Source of the DNA: Ectothiorhodospira shaposhnikovii | Lineage (GTDB): Bacteria; Pseudomonadota; Gammaproteobacteria; Ectothiorhodospirales; Ectothiorhodospiraceae | Direction: 5' to 3' | NCBI RefSeq assembly: GCF_016584105.1 | Contig: NZ_NRSM01000008.1 | Location: 1 to 64,000 of the forward strand | Length of the DNA: 64,000 nucleotides | Shown here: piece by piece, positions 42,399-52,617 of the stretch | How the letters are laid out: each line of letters starts with the position of its first letter | How positions within the stretch are numbered: the stretch's first letter is position 1 | Translations under genes and position numbers: made by a program | The notes under the pieces: generated by a model | Told to the model about the DNA's origin: nothing | Database searches by the model: none | Seen by the model: the letters and a program-made list of their open reading frames with translations, nothing else

Positions 42399-43425
42399 TT
42401 CCGAGTCCCCCCAGGCCGGGAACGAGGCCGAGGGGACCCTGCTGTCCCATCTGGTGGAACTGCGTACCCGGCTACTGCGCAGCGTACTGGCGATCCTGCT
42501 GGTCTTCCTGGTGCTGTTCCCCTTTGCCAACCCCATCTATACCTTCCTCGCCGGGCCGCTGATGGTGCACCTGCCGGAAGGCAGCAGCATGATCGCCATC
42601 GAGGTGGCGGCACCGTTCCTGATCCCCTTCAAGCTGGTACTGATGCTGGCGATCGTGATCTCGGTGCCCTTCCTGCTGTATCAGGCCTGGGCCTTCATCG
42701 CTCCGGGGCTTTACCGGCACGAGAAGCGCCTGGCGGTGCCCATGCTTGTTTCCAGCACCATCCTGTTCTACCTGGGAATGGCTTTTGCCTATTTCGTGGT
42801 CTTCCCCCTGATCTTTGCCTTTTTCACCTCGTCGGCCCCGGAAGGGGTTTCGGTGATGACGGACATTTCCCGCTATCTGGATTTCGTCATCCTGCTGTTC
42901 CTGGCCTTCGGGATTGCTTTTGAAGTGCCCATTGCCACCATTTTGCTGGTGGCCATGGGCCTGACCACGCCCCAACAGCTGGCGGCCAAGCGGCCCTATG
43001 TCATCGTCGGCGTATTCGTGGTCGGCATGATCCTCACCCCGCCCGACATCATCTCCCAGACCCTGCTGGCGTTGCCCATGTGGTTACTGTTCGAGATCGG
43101 GATCGTGTTGTCGAAGATCCTGGTCAAGAAGAAGGCGGCCCGGGAGGCGGAAGAGGGTGGCGACGAACCCCCTCCGACCAATGATCCGCCGGACCGTCCC
43201 ACCGCCACGCAAGAGGCATCCGACCTGTCTGCCAAGGCCGCGGCGGCCGCAGCCAAGGCCCGTGCCAAAGCCGCCACCGCCGCCGCCCGTGCCCGCCAGG
43301 GTCGCGGAAATGAAACCGATCGGCCACTTTCGGCGTCTGAGATGGATGAAGCCCTGGATCAGGCCGAGGCGGACGAGCGTCGGCTGCGGGGTGGTTCGGA
43401 TAACGCCAAGCCACAGGATAACTGA
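42388..43425 (+). CDS. tatC: twin-arginine translocase subunit TatC with long C-terminal tail
   Basis: A 345-residue TatC. The six-helix core spans about residues 1-245: LLSHLVELRTRLLRS, the FIAPGLYRHEKR loop, PFLLYQAWAF, FEVPIATILLVAMG and PDIISQTLLALPMWLLFEIGI. Typical TatC proteins end near residue 255; this one continues for about 90 cytoplasmic residues: a basic segment (KILVKKKAAREA), a Pro/Asp stretch, an Ala/Lys run (AKAAAAAAKARAKAATAAARAR) and an acidic end. ATG 42388 opens the family N-terminus; stop directly abuts gpmI. Confidence 0.95.
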   Translation: MNHDSESPQAGNEAEGTLLSHLVELRTRLLRSVLAILLVFLVLFPFANPIYTFLAGPLMVHLPEGSSMIAIEVAAPFLIPFKLVLMLAIVISVPFLLYQAWAFIAPGLYRHEKRLAVPMLVSSTILFYLGMAFAYFVVFPLIFAFFTSSAPEGVSVMTDISRYLDFVILLFLAFGIAFEVPIATILLVAMGLTTPQQLAAKRPYVIVGVFVVGMILTPPDIISQTLLALPMWLLFEIGIVLSKILVKKKAAREAEEGGDEPPPTNDPPDRPTATQEASDLSAKAAAAAAKARAKAATAAARARQGRGNETDRPLSASEMDEALDQAEADERRLRGGSDNAKPQDN

Positions 43426-44970
43426 ATGACGCAGTCTTCCCCCAACACCCCCCGCCGTCCCACCCTGCTGATCATCATGGACGGTGTCGGGGTCAATCCG
43501 GGCAAACTCAATAACGCCTATCACGATGCCGCCACGCCACGGCTGGATCAGTATTTTGCCCGCCATCCCCATACCCTGCTGGAGGCTTCGGGCCGGGCGG
43601 TGGGGCTGCCGGACGGGCAGATGGGCAATTCCGAGGTGGGACATCTGACCCTGGGTTGCGGCGCCGTCATCCGGCAGGATCTGGTGCGTATTGATGATGC
43701 CATCGAGGATGGCAGTTTCATGGCTAACGAGGCCCTGACGGCAGCGGCAAAGGCTGCCGCCGATGCCGGTCGTCCCCTGCACCTGGTGGGGCTGGTGTCC
43801 GATGGCGGCGTGCATAGCCACCTTCGTCACCTGCACGCCCTGATCGAATTGTGCGCCCGCCATGGGGCCCGGCCGGCGATCCACATGATCACCGATGGCC
43901 GCGATACCGCCCCCAAATCATCTCCCGGTTATGTCCCGGCGCTGGAAAAGACCCTCAAATCCTGCGGCGGCCAGATCGCTACCGTGACGGGCCGGTATTA
44001 CGCCATGGACCGTGACAAGCGCTGGGACCGTACCCAGCTGGCCTTTGATGCCATGGTGCACGGCAAGGGCGCGCGGGCCTCCAGCGCGACCGCGGCCCTG
44101 TCCGCCGCCCACGAGGCGGGCGAGACCGATGAATTCATCAAGCCCCGGATCGTCGACAAGAGTGGTCTGATTCGCGGCGGTGACCCGGTACTGTTCTTCA
44201 ATTTCCGCAATGACCGTCCCCGCCAGCTCACGGAAGCCCTGAGCGGGCCGGAGTTTGCCCACTTCGATCGGGGCGACTTCACCCCGGCCGCGGTGACCTG
44301 CCTGACCCTGTATGACGCCCGCTATGACCTGCCGGTGGCCTTTTTGCCCGAGCGTCCCCGGGTGACCTTGTCACGGGTGCTGAGCGAAGCGGGCCTGAAG
44401 CAGTTTCATTGCGCCGAGACGGAGAAGTATGCCCATGTCACCTTCTTCTTCAACGGCGGTGTGGAAGCGCCCGCCGAAGGTGAAGATCACGTCATGATCC
44501 CTTCGCCCAAGGTGGCCACCTACGATCTCAAGCCGGAGATGAGCGCCCCCGAGGTGGCCGACGCCACCATCCAGGCTCTGGAAAGCGGGCAGTACGATTT
44601 CATCCTGGTGAATTTCGCCAATGGTGACATGGTGGGCCATACCGCGGTCTACGAAGCGGTGGTGAGCGCGGTGGAGGCCCTGGATACCGCCGTGGGGCGG
44701 GTGCTGGACGTGGCCGTGGCAAAGGGGTATTCCGTGATCCTCACCGCCGACCACGGCAACTGCGAGGAACTGATCGATCCCGCCACCGGCGAGCCCCATA
44801 CCCAGCACAGCATGTATCCGGTTCCCTGCATGGTCATCGACAGCAGTGCCTGGCGCCTTATGACGGGCGCGGGGCTGAGTGCGATCGCTCCGACGGTTCT
44901 GCAACTCATGGGCCTGGATCAACCCCGTGAGATGACCGGCAAGTCATTGTTGCTTGAGGCCTTGCCCTGA
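43426..44970 (+). CDS. gpmI: 2,3-bisphosphoglycerate-independent phosphoglycerate mutase
   Basis: A 514-residue manganese-dependent iPGM of glycolysis. Alkaline-phosphatase fold: LLIIMDGVGVNP with the first metal Asp, catalytic Ser69 in GQMGNSEVGHL, HLVGLVSDGGVHSH, DGRDTAPKS, RYYAMDRDKRWDR and the metal ligands in NFANGDMVGHT and LTADHGNCEE. Normal length. Starts on the base after tatC, so probably translated from the same message; in E. coli it lies beside envC instead. Confidence 0.97.
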   Translation: MTQSSPNTPRRPTLLIIMDGVGVNPGKLNNAYHDAATPRLDQYFARHPHTLLEASGRAVGLPDGQMGNSEVGHLTLGCGAVIRQDLVRIDDAIEDGSFMANEALTAAAKAAADAGRPLHLVGLVSDGGVHSHLRHLHALIELCARHGARPAIHMITDGRDTAPKSSPGYVPALEKTLKSCGGQIATVTGRYYAMDRDKRWDRTQLAFDAMVHGKGARASSATAALSAAHEAGETDEFIKPRIVDKSGLIRGGDPVLFFNFRNDRPRQLTEALSGPEFAHFDRGDFTPAAVTCLTLYDARYDLPVAFLPERPRVTLSRVLSEAGLKQFHCAETEKYAHVTFFFNGGVEAPAEGEDHVMIPSPKVATYDLKPEMSAPEVADATIQALESGQYDFILVNFANGDMVGHTAVYEAVVSAVEALDTAVGRVLDVAVAKGYSVILTADHGNCEELIDPATGEPHTQHSMYPVPCMVIDSSAWRLMTGAGLSAIAPTVLQLMGLDQPREMTGKSLLLEALP

Positions 44971-45020
44971 CAGGAAACGGCTATCCGCGGGCCGGGCCGG
45001 TGATGGTGTGATCAATCCGG

Positions 45021-45572
45021 TCAGGCCGTGGGGGCGTCCTGCCGACAGTAGAAATACACAAGATTCTCCGAGTTTTCAGACATGGGCATACCAAGGCTGA
45101 GGTAACCGGAGCCGGTCAGTGGGGCGGTGTTCTGGTGGACGAATTCGACCTCGCCACGGGTGTCCTGAATATAGGTGCCATTCAGGCTCTGGTCGATGAG
45201 CACAAATTTTCCCTCCCGGCACTCCACCCGGGCGTGATGGCGGGAAACGAATTTCCTGGGCACCACCAGATCACATTTTCGATGCCGCCCCATCATGAAA
45301 GCATTTTCCGTGGGATGCAGGTTGACTACCGCATCATGGTAATGGAGCAGCAGGCTGATACCGATGGACTTTTCTCTGGACATGGATGGGTGCTGGGAGA
45401 GGGTGGGTGAGTTTTGTCCGGGTTCTTCAGAGAGCCCTTCCGAGAGTTCTTCAGAGCGACGGTCTATGACCCGGCGTCGATTGCTGGCAACCCAATGCCC
45501 CGCGCTGTCCCGAAACGGATATTCTGGGCGTCTTTCGTAGCGACGTCGTTCTCCCTTTCTTCTGAGGTCCAT
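45021..45572 (-). CDS. FHA domain protein
   Basis: A 183-residue protein with an unusual Arg/Glu-rich N-terminus (MDLRRKGERRRYERRPEY) and a C-terminal forkhead-associated domain (about residues 70-165): MMGRHRKCDLVV, VSRHHARVECREGKFVLIDQSLNGTYI, the phosphothreonine-binding residues Gly-Arg, Ser-Arg-x-His and Asn-Gly. No kinase gene is nearby. It is divergent from the T2SS operon (163 bases between starts). Function unknown; phosphopeptide-dependent assembly is likely. Confidence 0.85.
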   Translation of the reverse strand: MDLRRKGERRRYERRPEYPFRDSAGHWVASNRRRVIDRRSEELSEGLSEEPGQNSPTLSQHPSMSREKSIGISLLLHYHDAVVNLHPTENAFMMGRHRKCDLVVPRKFVSRHHARVECREGKFVLIDQSLNGTYIQDTRGEVEFVHQNTAPLTGSGYLSLGMPMSENSENLVYFYCRQDAPTA

Positions 45573-45735
45573 GCCCGTGTGCTCCGCGACAAGGTATTTA
45601 GGTACTTAACGTTTTCAGTATAAACCAATCTCCCGGCATCGGGCCGCGGTGATGGAGCGGTCATGAATTGGTGGTAATGTGCGTCACCATGCTAGGATCG
45701 GAAAAGCTTGACCTTATTTGTTATCAGGTTATGTC

Positions 45736-46668
45736 ATGTTGAGCGCACCCAGGAATATCACGACACGCGGCGCCCGGCTTGAACCGGAAGCCATGGTGCG
45801 TCTGGGCACCTGGATGGCCGTGATACTGGTGATCGTGCTGGCCTGGAACATCGCGAAACTCACCTGGGACCTGCTGGTCATTCCGGATTCGGCACCGATT
45901 CCAGTGTCCCAGCCGATGTCGGTCCTGCAGCCCATGTCCGTACCTCCCCTGGAGGGGCCCGGCATGGGCCGGGTGGCGGATCTGCATTTGTTCGGACGCG
46001 CCGAGACCATGACGGCAACCCCCGAAGTACCCGCTGAAGTCCCTGAAACGCGGTTGCGACTGACTCTCAAGGGGGTGGTCGCTTCCGGGCTGCCGGTCCA
46101 GGGCGTGGCGCTGATCGCCGATGATCGCCAGAATGAGAGACATTACCGGGTCGGTGCCGAACTGCCTGGTGGTGCCCGGCTGGAGCAGATCTTCAGCGAT
46201 CGGGTGATCCTCTCCCGTGAAGGGCGCTTTGAAATGCTGCGATTGCCAAGAGAGGCCCTGGACAGCGCGGCGGTGGTGCCGGTCGCGCAATCCGGCCAGT
46301 CCGGCCAGTCCGGTGGAACCACGCAGGCACCGCCGCTACGGGACGCGGGACTGGCGGCAAGTCTGGCGACGCGAAGGGATACCTGGCTGCGGGAGCCCGA
46401 CCAGTTCATGGATGCCATCCGGATGCGGCCGGTGCAGGAGCAGGGAATGATGAAAGGCTTTGCGGTCACTCCCCGCAGGGATCCTGCACTGTTCCGTCAG
46501 GCAGGACTTCGACCGGGCGACGTGGTGACCGGGATCAACGGTATGCCGGTCAATACCATCACCGATCCCCAGGCCCTGCTGGCAGAGTTGGCACAGGCCA
46601 CCGAAATCAGACTGGATCTTGAGCGCCAGGGCCGCCCCATGTCATTGACCCTGCCCATCGGGCAGTGA
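45736..46668 (+). CDS. gspC: type II secretion system protein GspC
   Basis: A 310-residue inner-membrane linker: one N-terminal membrane helix (MAVILVIVLAWNIAKLTWDLL), a Pro-rich periplasmic linker, the homology region (LRLTLKGVVASG, VQGVALIADDR) that contacts GspD, and a C-terminal PDZ-like domain (FRQAGLRPGDVVTGINGMPV). First gene of the gsp operon. ATG 45736 is preferred over TTG 45718 since it gives a normal cytoplasmic leader. Confidence 0.92.
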   Translation: MLSAPRNITTRGARLEPEAMVRLGTWMAVILVIVLAWNIAKLTWDLLVIPDSAPIPVSQPMSVLQPMSVPPLEGPGMGRVADLHLFGRAETMTATPEVPAEVPETRLRLTLKGVVASGLPVQGVALIADDRQNERHYRVGAELPGGARLEQIFSDRVILSREGRFEMLRLPREALDSAAVVPVAQSGQSGQSGGTTQAPPLRDAGLAASLATRRDTWLREPDQFMDAIRMRPVQEQGMMKGFAVTPRRDPALFRQAGLRPGDVVTGINGMPVNTITDPQALLAELAQATEIRLDLERQGRPMSLTLPIGQ

Positions 46669-46742
46669 TTGAGAGCCGCATTCATGAGTGGACGACGAAA
46701 CCCCAGGTACTGGGTGGTGGCTGAACAACCGGGAAATGACTC

Positions 46743-48767
46743 ATGCATGTGAGCACTTGTGTACCCGTCGCCCCGCTTCCGGGGCGCGTCCACCGCTGGT
46801 GGATATGTCTGATGCTTTCCTTGCTGCTGATCTCCTGCCTGTTGCCGGGCGGGGTGCAGGCCGAGGAAAACGGCGCCACCCTCAATTTTCGTGACGTGGA
46901 CATCCAGGCCCTGATCAACTACGTCTCCGAGGAGACCCAGACCAATTTCATCGTTGACCCCAGGGTCCGCGGTCGGGTCACCCTGGTCTCGGGCCGCCCG
47001 GTCAGTCGCGCGGAACTCTATGAGATTTTCCTGTCGGTGCTGAGGGTTCATGGTTTTGCCGCCGTTCAGTCCGACGGGGTGGTCAAGTTGTTGCCCGATG
47101 CCATCGCCAAGCAGGCGGAAGTGCCCACCGCCTCCGAGCGCAGTCCACTGCAGGGTGATGAATACATCACCCGGGTGGTCACGGTGACCCATGTGGACGC
47201 GGCCCAGCTGGTGCCCATCCTTCGCCCCCTGGTTCCCCAGAGCGGCCATCTTGCCGCATCCCCGGAATCCAACACCCTGGTCATCTCTGATACTGCCGCC
47301 AACGTCAATCGGTTGGTGGGTATCATCAGCCGGATCGACCAGGAAAGCCGGGAGGACATGGAGGTGATTCCGCTGCAGCATGCCGCCGCCGCAGAGGTGG
47401 CGCGGATCATCAGTACCATGGAAGGAGCCGAAGGCCGTCAGCGTCCCGGCTCGCGTCTGCAGGTGATGGCGGACGAACGCACCAACAGCATTTTGCTGGG
47501 CGGCGATCCCAAGCGCCGCATTCCTGTGCGGGCGGTGATCTCCCATCTGGATATTCCCATGGAAGGGGGCAATACCCAGGTCATTTATCTGCGCTATGCC
47601 AAGGCCGAGGATGTGGCCGAGGTCCTGAGGGGGCTGGCCGTCTCCATGGAGGCGACTGGCGGTGGTGGCGCCAGCACGGCGGCGCGGGGTGCCGGTATCC
47701 ACGTGCAGGCCCACGAGAGTACCAATGCGGTGGTGATCAGTGCGCCACCGGATGTGATCAGGGACATGCGCGCGGTGATCCAGCAGCTGGACGTGCGCCG
47801 CGCCCAGGTCCTGGTGGAGGCGATCATTGCAGAGGTGTCCACCGAGCGCGCCCGGGAGCTGGGGGTGCAGTGGGGTATCGGCTCCGAGCGCGACGGGGTG
47901 GGGATCATCAATTTCGGCAGTTCCGGTTCAGGGCTATACCAGCTGGCCCGGGGATTCCAGGCTGGAGGGTCGGACCTGCCCACCCTGGGGGATGGTCTCA
48001 CCCTCGGGGGCGTCGGCCGCTCCGGCGGGACCACCATCGCCGTCCTGCTCCGGGCCCTGGCCGGGGATTCCGCCAGCAACATCCTCTCCACCCCCAGCCT
48101 GCTGACCATGGACAACGAGGAGGCCGAGATCATCGTCGGTCAGAATGTGCCCTTCCGTTCGGGGCGGGCCATCGAGCAGTCCGGCCAGGCCTTCGATACC
48201 ATCCAGCGTCAGGACGTGGGGGTGAAACTCACGGTCCGCCCCCAGATCAACGAGGGCAACGCGGTGAAGCTGGAGATCGAGCAGGAAGTCTCCCAGGTGG
48301 CCCCCAGGATCAGCGGCCAGGATGCCGCGGACCTGATCACCAACAAGCGCAGCCTGCGTACCAGCGTGATGGTGGACGACGGGCAGATGGTGGTACTGGG
48401 CGGCCTGATCGATGATGTCCTGGTTCAGACCCGCAACAAGGTGCCGGGCCTGGGCGACATTCCCGGCCTCGGGCGGCTGTTCCGCTATGACACCTCCAGC
48501 AAGGAAAAACGTAACCTGATGGTCTTCCTGCATCCGGTGATCATTCGGGACCACAATGACCTGAGCGGGCAGACGGCGGCCAAGTACAATTACATCCGTG
48601 CTGAACAACTGCGTTCCCGCGCCCAGGGGGTGTTGATGATGCCCGACGACACGGTGCCGGTGCTGCCTGACTGGGAAGAGCTGCTGCATCTGCCGCCACC
48701 CTTCGAGGCCTCCGCGGCCGCCACGGTGCGAGGGCTGTCCGTCCAGCCGCCTCCGGGTCGTCAATGA
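46743..48767 (+). CDS. gspD: type II secretion secretin GspD
   Basis: A 674-residue outer-membrane secretin. Signal peptide (ends LLPGGVQA), N0-N3 domains ([66 protein letters not shown]), and the secretin barrel ([74 protein letters not shown]). Forms the 15-fold outer-membrane channel. Overlaps gspE by four bases. Confidence 0.96.
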   Translation: MHVSTCVPVAPLPGRVHRWWICLMLSLLLISCLLPGGVQAEENGATLNFRDVDIQALINYVSEETQTNFIVDPRVRGRVTLVSGRPVSRAELYEIFLSVLRVHGFAAVQSDGVVKLLPDAIAKQAEVPTASERSPLQGDEYITRVVTVTHVDAAQLVPILRPLVPQSGHLAASPESNTLVISDTAANVNRLVGIISRIDQESREDMEVIPLQHAAAAEVARIISTMEGAEGRQRPGSRLQVMADERTNSILLGGDPKRRIPVRAVISHLDIPMEGGNTQVIYLRYAKAEDVAEVLRGLAVSMEATGGGGASTAARGAGIHVQAHESTNAVVISAPPDVIRDMRAVIQQLDVRRAQVLVEAIIAEVSTERARELGVQWGIGSERDGVGIINFGSSGSGLYQLARGFQAGGSDLPTLGDGLTLGGVGRSGGTTIAVLLRALAGDSASNILSTPSLLTMDNEEAEIIVGQNVPFRSGRAIEQSGQAFDTIQRQDVGVKLTVRPQINEGNAVKLEIEQEVSQVAPRISGQDAADLITNKRSLRTSVMVDDGQMVVLGGLIDDVLVQTRNKVPGLGDIPGLGRLFRYDTSSKEKRNLMVFLHPVIIRDHNDLSGQTAAKYNYIRAEQLRSRAQGVLMMPDDTVPVLPDWEELLHLPPPFEASAAATVRGLSVQPPPGRQ

Positions 48768-50308
48768 ACGTCCGCGACGCACGGGAAGCCATGGATGAAC
48801 TGTCCGCCACACCCCTGGAGGCGGATGTTCCGGTGCTGTTGCCGGTGCGGGGCGTGAGTTTCGGCTTTGCCCGTCGCCACGGGGTTGTGGTCATGGAGGA
48901 GGCGGGAGAGGCCCTGCGCGTGGTTTGCCGGCAGGGCGTCGGCAGCCAGACCCTGACCGAGCTGCGCCGCCATCTGGGTCGTCCCCTGATGCTGGAAACG
49001 GTGCCGACGGAACAGTTCGACCTCTTGCTGCGCACCCGCTACGAGAGCAGCAGCAACGACGCCATGCAGCTCATGGAAGGCATGGGAGAGGATGAGGACC
49101 TGGACAGCGTCGCCCAGAGTCTGGCCGAGCCGGAAGACCTGCTGGAGACCGAGGATGACGCCCCCATCATCCGTCTCATCAATGCCCTGCTCACCGAGGC
49201 CATCAAGGAAAACGCCTCGGACATCCATATCGAGCCCTTTGAGAACCGTCTCACCGTGCGTTTCCGGGTGGACGGCGTGTTGCGGGAGGTACTGGAGCCT
49301 CCCAGGATTCTGGCGCCGCTGATCACATCGCGGATCAAGGTCATGGCCCGTCTGGACATCGCGGAAAAACGGCTGCCCCAGGATGGACGCATCTCCCTGA
49401 AACTGGCGGGCCGGGCGGTGGATGTGCGTGTCTCCACGCTGCCCTGCGGTCACGGTGAGCGGGTGGTGCTGCGCCTGCTGGACAAGCAGGCCGGGCGCCT
49501 GGACCTGAGTCATCTGGGCATGGATCCCGCCACGCTGGCGGTGATGCAGCGGGTGATTGCACGGCCCCACGGCATCATCCTGGTCACCGGCCCCACCGGT
49601 TCGGGCAAGACCACCACCCTCTATGCGGCCCTGTCCCAGCTCAATGACCGCAAGCGCAACATCCTCACGGTGGAAGACCCCATCGAATACTATCTGGACG
49701 GCATCGGCCAGACCCAGATCAACAGCAAGGTGGACATGACCTTCGCCCGGGGGTTGCGGGCCATCCTGCGGCAGGACCCGGATGTGGTGATGGTGGGGGA
49801 GATCCGTGACGTGGATACGGTCAACATCGCCGTTCAGGCCAGCCTCACCGGACACTTGGTCTTTTCCACCCTGCATACCAATACCGCAGTGGGGGCGGTG
49901 ACCCGGCTGCGGGACATGGGCGTGGAACCCTTCCTGCTGTCCTCCACCCTGGTGGGCCTGCTGGCCCAGCGTCTGGTGCGTCTGCTTTGCGATCACTGCA
50001 AGGCCCCGTACCGGGCTTCTCCGGGCGACAGCCGCTTGCTGGGGCTGCCTCCGGGAGAGCACACCCTGTTTCGTGCCGTGGGTTGCCCCGAATGCAATCA
50101 CCTGGGCTACCGGGGCCGTACCGGCATCTACGAACTGGTGGAGGTGGACGAGACCCTTCGCACCCTGATCCATGACGGTGCCGGCGAGCAGGCCATGGAA
50201 CGCCACGCCCGCCAGCACACGGCCAGCATACGCCAGGACGGCATCCGTCGTATCCTGGCCGGTCACACCACGCCGGAGGAGGTCCTGCGGGTCACCAAGG
50301 AAGATTGA
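48764..50308 (+). CDS. gspE: type II secretion ATPase GspE
   Basis: A 514-residue secretion ATPase. N-terminal GspL-binding domain, then [27 protein letters not shown], Walker [12 protein letters not shown], Asp box, [48 protein letters not shown], and the C-terminal tetracysteine zinc site CDHCKAPY...[11 protein letters not shown]. Powers pseudopilus extension. ATG 48764 overlaps gspD (ATGA). Confidence 0.97.
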   Translation: MNVRDAREAMDELSATPLEADVPVLLPVRGVSFGFARRHGVVVMEEAGEALRVVCRQGVGSQTLTELRRHLGRPLMLETVPTEQFDLLLRTRYESSSNDAMQLMEGMGEDEDLDSVAQSLAEPEDLLETEDDAPIIRLINALLTEAIKENASDIHIEPFENRLTVRFRVDGVLREVLEPPRILAPLITSRIKVMARLDIAEKRLPQDGRISLKLAGRAVDVRVSTLPCGHGERVVLRLLDKQAGRLDLSHLGMDPATLAVMQRVIARPHGIILVTGPTGSGKTTTLYAALSQLNDRKRNILTVEDPIEYYLDGIGQTQINSKVDMTFARGLRAILRQDPDVVMVGEIRDVDTVNIAVQASLTGHLVFSTLHTNTAVGAVTRLRDMGVEPFLLSSTLVGLLAQRLVRLLCDHCKAPYRASPGDSRLLGLPPGEHTLFRAVGCPECNHLGYRGRTGIYELVEVDETLRTLIHDGAGEQAMERHARQHTASIRQDGIRRILAGHTTPEEVLRVTKED

Positions 50309-50361
50309 CCGCCGATCGTCCCGTCATGCCGGCGATCCGCCCCGGACACCCGTACTGAACC

Positions 50362-51576
50362 ATGCCCGCCTTTGAATACACAGCCCTGAAACCCTCCGGC
50401 CGTCAGGTCCGCGGAGTGCTGGAAGGTGATACCCCCCGACAGGTGCGTCAGCAGCTGCGGGAGGGTGGTCTGACTCCGCTGTCGGTGGAGGCGGTGCAGT
50501 TGCGGGAACGCCGACGGCAGCGTCTGCCGGGCCTGACCCGGGGCATCAGCGCCATGGATCTGGCCCTGCTCACCCGCCAGCTGGCCACCCTGGTGCGTTC
50601 GGGGCTGCCCCTGGAGGAAGCCCTGGGCACGGTGGCCCGCCAGAGCGAGAAGGCCCGCATCCGCAGTATGCTCATGGCCGTGCGCACCCGGGTGATGGAA
50701 GGCCATTCCCTGGCCCGAGGCCTGGGGGATTTCCCCCATGCCTTTCCCGATATCTATCGCACCACGGTGGCCGCCGGAGAGCAGTCCGGGCACCTGGACG
50801 TGGTACTGGAGCGTCTGGCCGACTACACGGAAAACCGTCAGCAGATGCGCCAGAAGATCCAGCTGGCCCTGTTCTATCCGGCCATCCTCACCACCATGGC
50901 GGTGCTGGTGACCGTGGCCCTGCTCACCTATGTGGTCCCCGAGGTGGTCCAGGTGTTCAGCGGCATCGGTCAGGAACTGCCCTGGCTCACCCGCACCCTG
51001 ATCGCGGTGAGTGATGCCCTGCGGGATTATGGCCTGATCCTGCTGGCGGCACTGGTGGCGGCCGGTCTGCTGTTTCGGTACCTGTTGCGCCGGCCTGGTC
51101 CACTGCGGGCCTGGCACCGCCTGTTGCTGCGCCTGCCCCTGGTGGGACGGCTTACCCGGGGCATGAATACCGCCCGCTTCGCCCGCACCCTGTCCATTCT
51201 CTCGGCCAGCGGCGTGGCGGTGCTGGAATCCCTGCGCATCGCCGCCGAGGTCATCTCCAATCGGCCCATGCGCGAAGCGGTGCAGGCGGTGGCCCAGCGG
51301 GTGCGGGAGGGCTCCGGTATCGGGGCAGCCCTGGAGCGTTCCGGCTATTTCCCGCCCATGACCGTCCACCTGATCCGTAGCGGCGAGGCCGGCGGCTCCC
51401 TGGACGAGATGCTGGAAAGGGCGGCGGTGAACCAGGAGCGGGAACTGGAAACCCGCATCGCCATGATCATGGGCATCCTGGAGCCGGTGCTGATCCTGGT
51501 GATGGGGCTGGTGGTGCTGGTCATCGTGCTGGCCATCCTGTTGCCCATTTTCGAACTCAACCAGCTGGTCAATTAG
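50362..51576 (+). CDS. gspF: type II secretion inner-membrane protein GspF
   Basis: A 404-residue polytopic protein with two GspF/PilC repeats (about residues 65-190 and 270-395): LLTRQLATLVRSGLPLEEAL and FARTLSILSASGVAVLESL. Three membrane helices (FYPAILTTMAVLVTVALLTYVVP, LILLAALVAAGLLF and VLILVMGLVVLVIVLAILLP). It is the likely platform rotor for pseudopilin assembly. 53 bases after gspE. Confidence 0.96.
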   Translation: MPAFEYTALKPSGRQVRGVLEGDTPRQVRQQLREGGLTPLSVEAVQLRERRRQRLPGLTRGISAMDLALLTRQLATLVRSGLPLEEALGTVARQSEKARIRSMLMAVRTRVMEGHSLARGLGDFPHAFPDIYRTTVAAGEQSGHLDVVLERLADYTENRQQMRQKIQLALFYPAILTTMAVLVTVALLTYVVPEVVQVFSGIGQELPWLTRTLIAVSDALRDYGLILLAALVAAGLLFRYLLRRPGPLRAWHRLLLRLPLVGRLTRGMNTARFARTLSILSASGVAVLESLRIAAEVISNRPMREAVQAVAQRVREGSGIGAALERSGYFPPMTVHLIRSGEAGGSLDEMLERAAVNQERELETRIAMIMGILEPVLILVMGLVVLVIVLAILLPIFELNQLVN

Positions 51577-51607
51577 TGGTCATACTCAACAAGGGGATTG
51601 CATTCGC

Positions 51608-52042
51608 ATGAACATCCATCCACGCAGACAAGGCGGTTTCACCCTCATCGAAGTCATGGTGGTGGTGGTGATCCTGGGGATCCTGGCGGCCATTGTCGTG
51701 CCCCGTATCATGGATCGTCCCGACGAGGCCCGCATCACCAAGGTGCAGAACGACATCCGCGCCCTGGAGAGTGCCCTCAACCTCTACCGTCTGGATAATT
51801 TCGTCTACCCCAGCACGGATCAGGGCCTGCAGGCCCTGGTCCAGCGGCCCTCGGGCCAGCCGGAACCACGCAACTGGCGCCAGGGCGGGTACATCGACCG
51901 CCTGCCCATGGACCCCTGGGGAAGTCCTTACCAGTACCTGCATCCGGGCACCCGGGGCGAGTTTGATCTCTACAGCTTCGGCGCCGACGGCCGTCCGGGT
52001 GGCGAAGGCATCAACGCAGAGATCGGCAACTGGAGTCAGTGA
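51608..52042 (+). CDS. gspG: major pseudopilin GspG
   Basis: A 144-residue type IV pilin-like protein. Prepilin cleavage site QGG/FTLIEVMVVVVILGILAAIVVP with Glu at +5, then the conserved core (ITKVQNDIRALESALNLYRLDN, YPSTDQGLQALV, LPMDPWGSPYQYLHPG, DLYSFGADG) with the calcium-loop region. Processed by the prepilin peptidase GspO, which is not in this window. The stop overlaps gspH (GTGA). Confidence 0.97.
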   Translation: MNIHPRRQGGFTLIEVMVVVVILGILAAIVVPRIMDRPDEARITKVQNDIRALESALNLYRLDNFVYPSTDQGLQALVQRPSGQPEPRNWRQGGYIDRLPMDPWGSPYQYLHPGTRGEFDLYSFGADGRPGGEGINAEIGNWSQ

Positions 52043-52617
52043 TCCGGATGCCCCCGTCCGGCCCTGGCCACTCCTGTCGCGGCTTCACCCTGCTGGAGGT
52101 GGTGGTGGTGCTGTTCATCGTCGGCATCATGGTCACCTTTGCGGTGATCGCGGTGGGCGACGGCGGCCGTGATCGTCACATCGAACAGGAAATGCGCCGC
52201 TTTGTCGCCCTGATCGACCTGGCCCGGGACGAGGGCATCCTCACCGCCGAGGAGACCGCCCTGAGCGTGGGTCGGCACGGTTATGGCTTTCTGCGCGAAT
52301 ATCAGGTGGATGCCCGCAGCTACGAGTGGCTCCCGGTGCCGGGGGATCGACCGTTGCAATGGCGCGAGCTCGGGGGGCTGGGCATCGAACTGGCCCTGTC
52401 TCTGGAGGGGCAGCCGGTGAGTCTGGAGCGGGAGCTGGCCAATCCGGCGCCCCATGTATACCTGGGCATCAGCGGCGAGATCACCCCCTTTGAACTGCAG
52501 TGGCTGACCGATCAGGCCCGCACGCCCCGCTTCGTCATCCGCGGTCATCCCGGGGGGCGGATCGAGATACTGGAGCCGGCGGACCCTCACGGCAGGGAAC
52601 TGAGGCCATGGCGCTGA
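52039..52617 (+). CDS. gspH: minor pseudopilin GspH
   Basis: A 192-residue minor pseudopilin: cleavage RG/FTLLEVVVVLFIVGIMVTFAVI, followed by the GspH fold (MRRFVALIDLARDEGILTAEETALSVGRHGYGF, YEWLPVPGDRPLQWRELG). GTG 52039 overlaps gspG by four bases; an ATG three codons later is equally possible. Confidence 0.93.
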   Translation: MIRMPPSGPGHSCRGFTLLEVVVVLFIVGIMVTFAVIAVGDGGRDRHIEQEMRRFVALIDLARDEGILTAEETALSVGRHGYGFLREYQVDARSYEWLPVPGDRPLQWRELGGLGIELALSLEGQPVSLERELANPAPHVYLGISGEITPFELQWLTDQARTPRFVIRGHPGGRIEILEPADPHGRELRPWR

